Assembly (NCBI RefSeq): GCF_000695625.1
Contig: NZ_JMQI01000073.1
Span: forward strand, 182,646 to 246,645
From: Amycolatopsis rifamycinica
GTDB taxonomy: Bacteria; Actinomycetota; Actinomycetes; Mycobacteriales; Pseudonocardiaceae
DNA length: 64,000 nucleotides
Direction of reading: 5' to 3'
Below are positions 1 through 7,733 of the stretch, piece by piece. The position numbers and the translations under genes are program-made. The notes below the pieces were generated by a model. That model saw only the letters and a list, made by a program, of their open reading frames with translations, ran no database searches and was not told where the DNA came from. How positions within the stretch are numbered: position 1 is the stretch's first letter; each line of letters begins with the position of its first letter.

Positions 1-650
1 CGCCCGAACCCCGGGCCTGGGCGCTCGACCGGACGCACAACCGCCGTCCGGCGGTCCGCCACTACCGGCCGGCGGAGCTGTTCCGGTGCGGGACGACCCT
101 CGCGCTGTACCTCGTCGTCGTGCTCGCGGCCGCCGTGCTGCTGTTCGACCTGGCCTACCTGGCGACGTTCACGGCCGCGCGCAACGGGCCCGGGCTCGCC
201 GCGGCCGCGCTGGCGTTGCTCGCCGCGGCCACCGGGAGCGGACGTGTCCTCATCGGACGGCTCGCCGACCGGCTGGGCCGGCCCAGGATCCTGCGGTTCG
301 CCCTGTTCGCGGGCGGTGTCGCCCAGTTCGTGCTGTGCTACTCCGGTGAACACCGGCACGCCGCCGGCCTGCTGCTGGGCGTCGCGCTGGCCGGTCTCGG
401 CAACGGCTGCTGCTACACGCTGCTCGTCGGGCTGGTGCGCGAGTACTTCGGCGAGGAGTCGGCCGCGCAGAACTTCGGGATCCTCTACAGCGCCAAGGCC
501 GTCGGGGCGGCGGCCGGGATCGGGTTGGCCACGCTCGCCGTGCCGGAACAGGGATTCGTCGCGGCCGGCGTGCTGAGCCTGGCCGGGGCGGTGCTGTCCG
601 GGCGGCTGACCCAGCCGGGCCGGCCCAAGACACTGCTGCCGGCGGCGTGA
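1..650 (+). CDS. OFA-family MFS transporter, C-terminal part (5' truncated by window edge)
   Basis: The frame is open from base 3 with no start, so the gene begins upstream. About 215 residues are visible, with several hydrophobic membrane segments. The pattern GRVLIGRLADRLGRPRILRF matches the conserved MFS loop between helices. The end (YFGEESAAQNFGILYSAKAV, then a QPGR tail) closely resembles the same region of the two complete OFA transporters at 9966-12777. OFA proteins exchange or import oxalate, formate and related small carboxylates across the inner membrane. The stop lies one base before the fdhD GTG, so the two are probably co-transcribed, which fits formate metabolism. The substrate is inferred from family and context only. 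Confidence 0.75.
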   Translation, partial: PEPRAWALDRTHNRRPAVRHYRPAELFRCGTTLALYLVVVLAAAVLLFDLAYLATFTAARNGPGLAAAALALLAAATGSGRVLIGRLADRLGRPRILRFALFAGGVAQFVLCYSGEHRHAAGLLLGVALAGLGNGCCYTLLVGLVREYFGEESAAQNFGILYSAKAVGAAAGIGLATLAVPEQGFVAAGVLSLAGAVLSGRLTQPGRPKTLLPAA

Positions 651-651
651 C

Positions 652-1485
652 GTGGGGCGGATGACCAGCAGGCGGCGGGTGCTGCGCGTCCACGACGGCG
701 GGCACACCACGCGGCCGGACACCCTGACCGTCGAGGAACCCCTGGAGATCCGGGTCGCCGGCAAGCCGCTGACGATCACGATGCGGACCCCGGGCGACGA
801 CTTCGACCTCGCCGCCGGGTTCCTGGTCGGCGAAGGCGTGGTCCGCGCGGCGGCCGACATCCGGTCGATCCGCTACTGCGCCGGCGCCACCGCGGACGGC
901 GGCAACACCTACAACGTCCTGGACGTCGTGCTCGCCGACGGCGTCGCCCCACCGGACGCCTCGGTGGAGCGCAATTTCTACACGACGTCTTCGTGCGGGC
1001 TGTGCGGCAAGGCCAGCCTGGACGCCGTGCGCACGACGGCCACGTGGCCGGTCGACGGCGACCCGTTCGCGACCGACCCGGCGACACTGGCCGGGTTGCC
1101 GGACGAACTCCGGGCGGCGCAACGGGTCTTCGACCGCACCGGCGGCCTCCACGCGGCGGGCTTGTTCGACGCCGACGGGAAGCTGCGGTGCCTGCGCGAG
1201 GACGTCGGACGGCACAACGCGGTGGACAAGGTGGTCGGCTGGGCGACCCGGGACGGCGGGCTGCCGCTGTCCGGGACGGTGCTGATGGTGAGCGGGCGGG
1301 CGTCGTTCGAGCTGGTGCAGAAGGCGGTGATGGCCGGGATCCCGGTGCTGGCCGCGGTGTCGGCGCCGTCGTCGCTGGCGGTCGACCTGGCCGCGGAAAC
1401 GGGCCTGACCCTGGTGGGTTTCCTGCGCGGGACGTCGATGAACGTCTACACGCGACCCGACCGCCTCGGCCTTCAGCCGAGCTGA
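652..1485 (+). CDS. fdhD: Formate dehydrogenase accessory sulfurtransferase FdhD
   Basis: FdhD passes sulfur from a cysteine desulfurase (IscS in E. coli) to the molybdenum cofactor of formate dehydrogenase, which is needed for FDH activity. The 277-residue protein has the family's features: an N-terminal VEEPLEIRV stretch, the TMRTPGDDFDLAAGFLVGEG segment, the conserved cysteine pair in SSCGLCGKASL (the sulfur-carrying CxxC loop) and the EDVGRHNAVDKVVG segment. The start is GTG at 652 or ATG at 661. It follows a truncated OFA transporter by one base and overlaps the 3' end of the convergent lysR gene by 13 bases. Its likely client is the formate dehydrogenase encoded at 14840-19357. Confidence 0.95.
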   Translation: MGRMTSRRRVLRVHDGGHTTRPDTLTVEEPLEIRVAGKPLTITMRTPGDDFDLAAGFLVGEGVVRAAADIRSIRYCAGATADGGNTYNVLDVVLADGVAPPDASVERNFYTTSSCGLCGKASLDAVRTTATWPVDGDPFATDPATLAGLPDELRAAQRVFDRTGGLHAAGLFDADGKLRCLREDVGRHNAVDKVVGWATRDGGLPLSGTVLMVSGRASFELVQKAVMAGIPVLAAVSAPSSLAVDLAAETGLTLVGFLRGTSMNVYTRPDRLGLQPS

Positions 1486-2462
1486 GCGAGCACGGCGGCC
1501 ACGGCGGCGCCGGGCTCGGCCCGGTGCACGGCCGCGAGCTGCCACGGAACGGGCCGCGCGAACCGCCGCACGGTGAGCGCCGGGAACCGCGCGGCGGCGG
1601 AGGCGGGCAGGACGCAGGCGGCGAACCCGCCCCGCACGAGTTCGACGGCCACGGCGAGATCGTCGACTTCCAGCGAAATCCGGCGGCCGGGGAAGGCTCG
1701 GTCGACGGCCTCGCGGATCGCCCAGCCCGGCGGGAAGTCCACAAAGGAGAGTGCTGAGAGATCGGCGGGGGCGGACCGCGAGCCGCCGGGCGCGGTGACG
1801 AGGATCAGCTCTTCCGGCGGGAGGAGGGTCGTGGTGCGCGCCCGGTCTCCGGGTGCGGGGGTCGCCGGGCCGGGCGCGTTCCTGGCGGAGTTGGCGAGGT
1901 CGCCGCCCGAGGTGGGGGCGGTTGGTGCGGGGGTTGCCGGGCCGAGCGCGTTCCTGGCGAAGGTCGGGAGGTCGCCGCCCGAGGTGGGCGCCGGGCCGGA
2001 CGCGTGGCCGGCGGAGTTCGCGAGGTCGCCTCCTGCGGGCGTCACCACCATGTCCACATCGGACTGCCATACTGCGCACGCCACCTCCTCCGGCCGCACG
2101 GACCGGACCGCCACCTCCAGCCCCGGGTGCGCGTGCCGCAGCGCCGTGAGCGTCCGGGGCAGGTCCGCCAGCAAGCCCGGGCACACGCCCACCCGGACCC
2201 GGCCGCGCACCGGGGACACCGCCGCCCGGGCGCGTTCCGCCGCCTCGAGGGCCGCCCGGGCCGCCGGGACGAACGCCTCGCCCGCGGGCGTCAGGACCAC
2301 CCGGTGCGTCGTGCGGTGGAACAGCGGGGTGCCCAGGTCGCGCTCCAGGGCCCGGACCACGGTGGACACCGTCGACTGGACCGTCCGCAGGCGCTGGGCG
2401 GCCGCCGTGAACCCGCCCTCCTCGGCGACCGCCACCACCACCGCCAGCTGGCGGAGCTCCAT
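1473..2462 (-). CDS. LysR-family transcriptional regulator with an internal repeat insertion
   Basis: 329 residues. The N-terminus (MELRQLAVVVAVAEEGGFTA through about residue 60) is a typical LysR winged helix-turn-helix, and the rest is a periplasmic-binding-like effector domain ending in AAVLAQLG. The ATG shares one base with the stop of the sucD-like gene (TGATG overlap), so the regulator is the third gene of the sucC-sucD-lysR operon and probably controls this operon or the divergent oxalate operon. About 60 residues in the middle of the effector domain are Gly/Ala/Pro-rich imperfect repeats (SGGDLANSA, ARNAxGPATPAP) that normal LysR proteins lack. This may be a surface-loop insertion or may damage ligand sensing. 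Effector unknown. Confidence 0.88.
   Translation of the reverse strand: MELRQLAVVVAVAEEGGFTAAAQRLRTVQSTVSTVVRALERDLGTPLFHRTTHRVVLTPAGEAFVPAARAALEAAERARAAVSPVRGRVRVGVCPGLLADLPRTLTALRHAHPGLEVAVRSVRPEEVACAVWQSDVDMVVTPAGGDLANSAGHASGPAPTSGGDLPTFARNALGPATPAPTAPTSGGDLANSARNAPGPATPAPGDRARTTTLLPPEELILVTAPGGSRSAPADLSALSFVDFPPGWAIREAVDRAFPGRRISLEVDDLAVAVELVRGGFAACVLPASAAARFPALTVRRFARPVPWQLAAVHRAEPGAAVAAVLAQLG
1864..2036. repeat. In-frame tandem repeat inside the lysR effector domain
   Basis: Three imperfect copies start with GCCGGGCC at 1864, 1936 and 1990. The intervals are 72 and 54 bases, both multiples of three, so the reading frame is kept. On the coding (minus) strand they encode repeated SGGDL and ARNAxGP blocks. 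The composition is more Gly/Ala/Pro-rich than the surrounding effector domain. Confidence 0.75.
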
Positions 2463-3343
2463 CAGCCGAGCAGCTCGCGGGCCAGCGCCGCCGTCTCGCT
2501 CGGCGTGCGCCCGACCCGGATGCCCGCCGCCTCCAGGGCCGCCTTCTTCGCCGCGGCCGTGCCCGCCGAGCCCGACACGATCGCGCCCGCGTGGCCCATC
2601 GTCTTGCCTTCCGGGGCGGTGAACCCGGCCACGTACCCGACGACCGGCTTCGACACGTTGGCGCGCACGAACTCCGCGGCCCGTTCTTCCGCGTCGCCGC
2701 CGATCTCGCCGATCAGGACGATCAAGTCCGTCTCGGGATCCTTTTCGAACGCCTCGACCGCGTCGATGTGCGTGGTCCCGATGATCGGGTCGCCGCCGAT
2801 GCCGACGCAGGTGGAGAACCCGATGTCCCGCAGCTCGTGCATGAGCTGGTAGGTCAGCGTGCCGGACTTCGACACGAGCCCGATCCGGCCCGGGCCGGTG
2901 ATGTCGGCCGGGATGATGCCGGCGTTCGACCGGCCGGGGGAGATGACGCCCGGGCAGTTCGGGCCGATGATCCGGGTTCGCCCGCCGGCCGCGACGGCGT
3001 GCGCCCACAGCCGCGCGCTGTCGTGCACCGGGACGCCTTCGGTGATGACCACCGCGAGCCCGATGCCGGCGTCCACCGCTTCGACCACGGCGTCGGCGAC
3101 GAACGGGGGCGGCACGAACAGCACGCAGACGTCCGCCCCGGTCGCCGCCATCGAGTCCGCCACGCTGCCGAACACCGGCAGCGACGCGTCGCCGACGGCC
3201 ACGTGCTGCCCGGCTTTGCGGGGGTTCACCCCGCCGACGACGTTGGTCCCGGCGGCCAGCATCCGCCGCGTGTGCTTCGCGCCTTCGGAACCGGTGATGC
3301 CGGAGACGACGATCCGGCTGTTCTCGTCCAGGAAGATGGCCAC
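2462..3343 (-). CDS. Succinyl-CoA ligase alpha-subunit-like protein (SucD paralogue)
   Basis: 293 residues. An N-terminal CoA-binding Rossmann domain (VSGITGSEGAKH) is followed by the ligase domain with GPNCPGVISPG and the phosphohistidine loop GKTMGHAGAIVSG (His of GHAGAI). Together with the beta-like subunit upstream it should form an acid-CoA ligase driven by ATP or GTP. The GTG at 3343 lies two bases after the upstream stop and starts where SucD proteins start. Such genomes usually carry a housekeeping sucCD elsewhere. The placement here, opposite the frc/oxc-like operon and with its own LysR, suggests a dedicated paralogue, perhaps for oxalate, formate or malate. That specificity is inference; plain succinyl-CoA synthetase remains possible. 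Confidence 0.85.
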   Translation of the reverse strand: MAIFLDENSRIVVSGITGSEGAKHTRRMLAAGTNVVGGVNPRKAGQHVAVGDASLPVFGSVADSMAATGADVCVLFVPPPFVADAVVEAVDAGIGLAVVITEGVPVHDSARLWAHAVAAGGRTRIIGPNCPGVISPGRSNAGIIPADITGPGRIGLVSKSGTLTYQLMHELRDIGFSTCVGIGGDPIIGTTHIDAVEAFEKDPETDLIVLIGEIGGDAEERAAEFVRANVSKPVVGYVAGFTAPEGKTMGHAGAIVSGSAGTAAAKKAALEAAGIRVGRTPSETAALARELLG

Positions 3344-3345
3344 GG

Positions 3346-4491
3346 TCAGACCTCCGCCATCGCGAGCTTCGCCGCCTCGCGGGCGGCGTCGTCCATGGTG
3401 GCCACCACGGTGACCAGGGGGTGCGCGGCGTCGGCGAGGATCCGCCTGCCTTCGGTGACGTTGTTGCCGTCGAGCCGGACGACGAGGGGCTTGGTGGCCC
3501 GCGGACCGAGGATCTCCAGCGACCGGACGATCCCGGTCGCGACGGCGTCGCACGCGGTGATGCCGCCGAAGACGTTGACGAAGACGCTGCGCACCTGGGG
3601 GTCGCCGAGGACGACGGTGAGCCCGTCGACCATCACCTGCGCCGACGCCCCGCCGCCGATGTCGAGGAAGTTCGCCGGTCCCCGCGCGCCCGCATCCGCC
3701 GCGGCCGCCGCCACCACGTCCAAAGTGGACATCACGAGGCCTGCCCCGTTGCCGATCACGCCGATGTCGCCGTCGAGCTTGACGTAGTTGAGTCCTTTCG
3801 CGTGCGCCTCGCGCTCCAGCGGGTCACCGTCGGCCGCGGTGCCGAACGACGAGGAACGCCGGAAGGCGGCGTTGTCGTCCAACGTGATCTTGCCGTCGAG
3901 TGCGACGATCCCGGTGGCCGTCAGCGCCAGGGGATTGACCTCGACGAGCGTGCAGTCTTCGGCGGTGAACACCTCCCACAGCCGCTCGACGACCCCGGCG
4001 ACCTCGGCGCGGACGTCGGCGGGGAACACGGCCGCGACGGCCGCGGCGTCGACGCCCGCCAGCGGGTCGACCGGGACGCGGACCAGGGCGTCCGGCCGGG
4101 TGGCCGCCACCTCCTCGATCTCCATCCCGCCTTCGGCCGACGCCATCGCGAGGAACGTCCGCCCGGCGCGGTCGAGGAGGAAGGAAAGGTAGTACTCGTC
4201 CGCGATCTCGCTCGCTTCGGTCACCAGGACGCGGTGCACGGTGTGGCCCTTGATGTCCATCCCGAGGATGTCGTCGGCGGCCTGTTCGGCGTCGTCGGCG
4301 GTGCGCACCACGCGAACGCCGCCCGCCTTGCCGCGCCCGCCGGTCTTCACCTGGGCCTTGACCACCACCGGCCCGCCGAGGGCCGCCGCCGCGGAACGGG
4401 CCGCGGCCGGATCCGCCGCGACCCGGCCACGGGGCACCGGTACGCCGTGTTTTTCGAAGAGTTCGCGGGCTTCGTGTTCGAAGAGGTCCAT
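3346..4491 (-). CDS. Succinyl-CoA ligase beta-subunit-like protein (SucC paralogue)
   Basis: 381 residues, the usual SucC length. The ATP-grasp domain opens with MDLFEHEARELFEKHGVPVP, followed by VVKAQVKTGGRGKAGGV for nucleotide binding and VEVNPLALT and DGKITLDDNA for metal and substrate. The C-terminal ligase domain contains FLDIGGGAS and VNVFGGITACD. The chosen ATG has a GGAAAGGA ribosome-binding site upstream on the minus strand. Frame continues further upstream but without homology. The gene heads the sucC-sucD-lysR operon and is divergent from the oxalate operon across a 260-base promoter region with a probable GntR operator. Confidence 0.87.
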   Translation of the reverse strand: MDLFEHEARELFEKHGVPVPRGRVAADPAAARSAAAALGGPVVVKAQVKTGGRGKAGGVRVVRTADDAEQAADDILGMDIKGHTVHRVLVTEASEIADEYYLSFLLDRAGRTFLAMASAEGGMEIEEVAATRPDALVRVPVDPLAGVDAAAVAAVFPADVRAEVAGVVERLWEVFTAEDCTLVEVNPLALTATGIVALDGKITLDDNAAFRRSSSFGTAADGDPLEREAHAKGLNYVKLDGDIGVIGNGAGLVMSTLDVVAAAAADAGARGPANFLDIGGGASAQVMVDGLTVVLGDPQVRSVFVNVFGGITACDAVATGIVRSLEILGPRATKPLVVRLDGNNVTEGRRILADAAHPLVTVVATMDDAAREAAKLAMAEV

Positions 4492-4751
4492 GCGGGGGCG
4501 TCCTTTCCGCGGCGGGGCAGGGCGAGGAAGTCCGCCGTGTCCGGGCGCGGAGCGGTGGTCCGCGGGGGCCGGTTTCGAGTCCGGAAAAACCTGCGGATGG
4601 CCCTGGACACGGGCTGCCAGAAGAGTGACTATATGCCTACCCCATACGGTATGCAATCTACAGTCTGCCGCGAAGGGGTCGCTGACCTCGGAAAAGGCGA
4701 CACGCACCGCCGGACAGGAGAGATCCGGCGGCGGACCAGAGGAGTTGAGCC
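4492..4751. promoter_or_regulatory. Divergent promoter region of the sucC-like and oxalate operons
   Basis: 260 bases without a gene. It is locally AT-richer around 4625-4662 (TATATGCC, ATACGGTATGCAATCTACAG), which is where both promoters most likely lie. It carries a palindrome that resembles sites next to the GntR gene. No convincing -35/-10 pair could be assigned. Confidence 0.6.
4643..4657. promoter_or_regulatory. Probable GntR/FCD operator (CATAC-G-GTATG, GTATGCAA)
   Basis: CATACGGTATG is a perfect 5+1+5 inverted repeat (4643-4653). The 8-mer GTATGCAA (4649-4656) recurs at 13642-13649 and 13804-13811 beside the GntR gene. The shared 8-mer in three promoter regions of one pathway supports a common operator. 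Binding by that GntR protein is inferred. Confidence 0.6.
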
Positions 4752-6488
4752 ATGGCGCTGACCACGACCGGCACCACCGCGGGGGAGAGTGCCGCAGCGA
4801 CGAACGGCGCCGAGCCCGCGCCCGCCGGGATATCCGGCGGCCACCTGGTGGCCAAGGCGTTGAAGGCCGAAGGGGTCGACACGATCTTCACCCTGTGCGG
4901 TGGCCACATCATCGACATCTACGACGGCTGCGTCGACGAAGGCATCGAGGTCATCGACGTCCGCCACGAACAGGTCGCGGCGCACGCGGCCGACGGCTAC
5001 GCGCGGATCACCGGCAAGCCCGGTTGCGCGGTGGTCACCGCCGGGCCGGGCACCACCGACGCGGTCACCGGCGTCGCGAACGCGCTGCGCGCGGAGAGCC
5101 CGATGCTGCTGATCGGCGGCCAGGGCGCGCTGACCCAGCACAAGATGGGGTCCCTGCAGGACCTCCCGCACGTGGACATGATGACGCCGATCACCAAGTT
5201 CGCCGCCACCGTGCCGCACACCGCCCGGGTCGCCGACCTCGTCAGCATGGCCTTCCGCGAGGCCTACGCCGGCGCGCCCGGACCGTCCTTCTTGGAGATC
5301 CCGCGGGACGTCCTCGACGCGCGCGTACCGCTGGAGCACGCCCGGATCCCCGAGGCCGGCCGCTACCGGGCGTCGACGAAGAACGCGGGCGACCCCGCCG
5401 ACGTCGAGAAGCTCGCCGACCTGCTGGTGCACGCCAGGAAACCGGCCATCCTGCTCGGCAGCCAGGTCTGGACCACCCGGGCGACCGGCCCGGCGACCGA
5501 GCTCGTCCGGACGCTGAACATCCCGGCGTACATGAACGGCGCCGGCCGCGGCACGCTGCCGCCGGGCGACCCGCACCACTTCCAGCTCTCGCGCCGGTAC
5601 GCCTTCGACAACGCCGACGTCATCGTCATCGTCGGCACCCCGTTCGACTTCCGGATGGGGTACGGCAAGCGGCTGTCGAAGGACGCCACCGTCGTCCAGA
5701 TCGACCTCGACTACCGCACGGTCGGCAAGAACTGCGACGTCGACCTCGGCATCGTCGGCGACGCCGGCCAGGTGCTCGCCGCCGTCGCCGAGGCCGCGTC
5801 CGGCCGCACCGACAACGGTGCCGTCGGCCGCAAGACCTGGCTCGAAGAACTCCAGGCCGTGGAGGAGAAGGCCAAGCAGAAGCGGCTGCCGCTGCAGCAC
5901 TCCGACGCGCGCCCGATCCACCCGTACCGGCTGGTCCACGAGATCAACGAGTTCCTCACCGAGGACTCGATCTACATCGGCGACGGCGGCGACATCGTCA
6001 CCTTCTCCGGCCAGGTCGTCCAGCCCAAGTCGCCCGGCCACTGGATGGACCCCGGTCCGCTCGGGACGCTCGGCGTCGGCATCCCGTTCGTCATGGCCGC
6101 CAAGCACGCGCGCCCGGACAAAGAGGTCGTCGCGCTCTTCGGAGACGGCGCCTTCAGCCTCACCGGCTGGGACTTCGAGACGCTGGTGCGGTTCGACCTG
6201 CCGTTCGTCGGGATCGTCGGCAACAACTCGTCGATGAACCAGATCCGCTACGGCCAGGCCGCGAAGTACGGCCCGCGGCGCGAGCGCGTCGGCAACACCC
6301 TCGGCGACGTCCGCTACGACGAGTTCGCCCGGATGCTCGGCGGCTACGGCGAGGAGGTCCGCGACCCGGCCGACATCGGGCCGGCGCTGCTGCGGGCGCG
6401 GGAGTCCGGAAAGCCGTCGCTGATCAACGTCTGGGTCGACCCCGACGTGTACGCCCCCGGAACCATGAACCAGACCATGTACAAGTGA
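4752..6488 (+). CDS. ThDP-dependent lyase, probable oxalyl-CoA decarboxylase
   Basis: 578 residues with the full three-domain ThDP fold. The N-terminal Pyr domain has the activating glutamate in DVRHEQVAAHAADGY. The C-terminal PP domain has the Mg/ThDP motif starting FGDGAFSLTGWDFETL and ending near VGNNSSMNQ. The overall pattern resembles the IlvG / 2-hydroxyacyl-CoA lyase branch rather than a catalytic acetolactate synthase. Being directly upstream of a clear frc gene, in one operon with OFA transporters, it most likely removes CO2 from oxalyl-CoA to give formyl-CoA in the cytoplasm. The ATG at 4752 follows GGAGTTGAG. An acetolactate-synthase-like or hydroxyacyl-CoA lyase activity is the alternative. 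Confidence 0.72.
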   Translation: MALTTTGTTAGESAAATNGAEPAPAGISGGHLVAKALKAEGVDTIFTLCGGHIIDIYDGCVDEGIEVIDVRHEQVAAHAADGYARITGKPGCAVVTAGPGTTDAVTGVANALRAESPMLLIGGQGALTQHKMGSLQDLPHVDMMTPITKFAATVPHTARVADLVSMAFREAYAGAPGPSFLEIPRDVLDARVPLEHARIPEAGRYRASTKNAGDPADVEKLADLLVHARKPAILLGSQVWTTRATGPATELVRTLNIPAYMNGAGRGTLPPGDPHHFQLSRRYAFDNADVIVIVGTPFDFRMGYGKRLSKDATVVQIDLDYRTVGKNCDVDLGIVGDAGQVLAAVAEAASGRTDNGAVGRKTWLEELQAVEEKAKQKRLPLQHSDARPIHPYRLVHEINEFLTEDSIYIGDGGDIVTFSGQVVQPKSPGHWMDPGPLGTLGVGIPFVMAAKHARPDKEVVALFGDGAFSLTGWDFETLVRFDLPFVGIVGNNSSMNQIRYGQAAKYGPRRERVGNTLGDVRYDEFARMLGGYGEEVRDPADIGPALLRARESGKPSLINVWVDPDVYAPGTMNQTMYK

Positions 6489-6502
6489 GCGGAGGCCAAG
6501 GC

Positions 6503-7732
6503 ATGGGCAAGGCACTGGAGGGCGTCCGCGTCCTCGACATGACGCACGTGCAGTCCGGTCCGTCGTCGACGCAGCTGCTCGCCTGGCTCGGCGCGGACGT
6601 GATCAAGCTCGAAACCCCCGGCCGCGGCGACATCACCCGCGGGCAGCTGCGCGACCTGCCGGGCGTGGACAGCCTCTACTTCACGATGCTGAACGCCAAC
6701 AAGCGCAGCATCACGCTCAACATGAAGAGCCCCGAGGGCAAGGGAATCTTCGAGAAGCTCGTGTCCGGAGTGGACGTCCTGGTGGAGAACTTCGGCCCGG
6801 GCGTCGTCGACCGGTTCGGCTACCCGTGGGAGACGCTGGCCGCGCTCAACCCGCGCCTGGTCTACGCCTCCATCAAGGGGTTCGGCCCCGGCCGCTACGC
6901 CGGCTTCAAGGCCTACGAAGTCGTCGCGCAGGCCATGGGCGGCGCGATGAGCACCACCGGCTTCGAGGACGGGCCACCGACCGCGACCGGCGCCCAGATC
7001 GGCGACTCCGGCACCGGCATCCACCTGGTGGCCGCCATCCTCGCCGCGCTGTACCAGCGGACCTCCACCGGCCGCGGCCAGCGCGTCCAGGTCGCCATGC
7101 AGGACGCCGTGCTCAACCTGTGCCGGGTCAAGCTGCGCGACCAGCAGCGGCTCGCCCACGGCCCGCTCGGGGAGTACCCGAACGACCAGTTCGGCGACGA
7201 GGTCCCGCGTTCGGGCAACGCCTCCGGCGGCGGCCAGCCCGGCTGGGCGGTGAAGTGCGCGCCCGGCGGACCGAACGACTACATCTACGTGATCGTCCAG
7301 CCGCCCGGCTGGGCCCCGCTCGCCCGGCTGATCGGCAAGGCCGAGCTGGCCGACGACCCGGCCTGGGCCACCCCCGAGGTCCGGTTGTCCAAACTGGACA
7401 AGATGTTCGCGCTCGTCGAGGAGTGGACCGAGAAGCACACGAAGTGGGAAGTGATGGAGAAGCTCAACGCCCGCAACATCCCGTGCGGCCCGATCCTGTC
7501 CACCAAGGAGCTCATCGAGGACGAGACGCTCGCCGAGCTCGGCTCGGTCGTCGAGGTCGAGCACCCCGAGCGCGGCACCTTCAAGACCGTCGGCTGCCCG
7601 CTCAAGCTGTCCGACTCGCCGGTGGAGATCCACCGGTCGCCGCTGCTCGGCGAGCACAACGACGAAATACTGACCGAACTCGGATACAGCGAAGCGGAAC
7701 TCGGCGAGTTCCGCGCGGCGGGGGTGATCTGA
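6503..7732 (+). CDS. frc: Formyl-CoA:oxalate CoA-transferase (class III)
   Basis: Frc moves CoA from formyl-CoA to oxalate, giving oxalyl-CoA and formate. The 409-residue protein matches the Oxalobacter enzyme along its whole length by recalled sequence: LDMTHVQSGPSSTQLLAWLG at the start, VDSLYFTMLNANKRSI, GDSGTGIHL with the catalytic Asp168, the LRDQQRL motif, the flexible glycine loop SGGGQPG, and SPLLGEHNDEIL near the end. Class III transferases are interlocked dimers. A GGAGG ribosome-binding site sits 7 bases before the ATG, 14 bases after the preceding lyase gene. The next gene starts one base after the stop, so all three are clearly one transcript. Confidence 0.93.
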   Translation: MGKALEGVRVLDMTHVQSGPSSTQLLAWLGADVIKLETPGRGDITRGQLRDLPGVDSLYFTMLNANKRSITLNMKSPEGKGIFEKLVSGVDVLVENFGPGVVDRFGYPWETLAALNPRLVYASIKGFGPGRYAGFKAYEVVAQAMGGAMSTTGFEDGPPTATGAQIGDSGTGIHLVAAILAALYQRTSTGRGQRVQVAMQDAVLNLCRVKLRDQQRLAHGPLGEYPNDQFGDEVPRSGNASGGGQPGWAVKCAPGGPNDYIYVIVQPPGWAPLARLIGKAELADDPAWATPEVRLSKLDKMFALVEEWTEKHTKWEVMEKLNARNIPCGPILSTKELIEDETLAELGSVVEVEHPERGTFKTVGCPLKLSDSPVEIHRSPLLGEHNDEILTELGYSEAELGEFRAAGVI

Positions 7733-7733
7733 C

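Noticed and set aside
1864..2036. A CRISPR-like array
   Set aside because: Unit intervals differ (72 and 54), there are no conserved spacers, and the region is in frame within lysR with no cas genes nearby.
4752..6488. Catabolic acetolactate synthase
   Set aside because: It has an IlvG/oxalyl-CoA-lyase-like pattern, and the adjoining frc and OFA transporters make oxalyl-CoA decarboxylase the better fit; not fully excluded.
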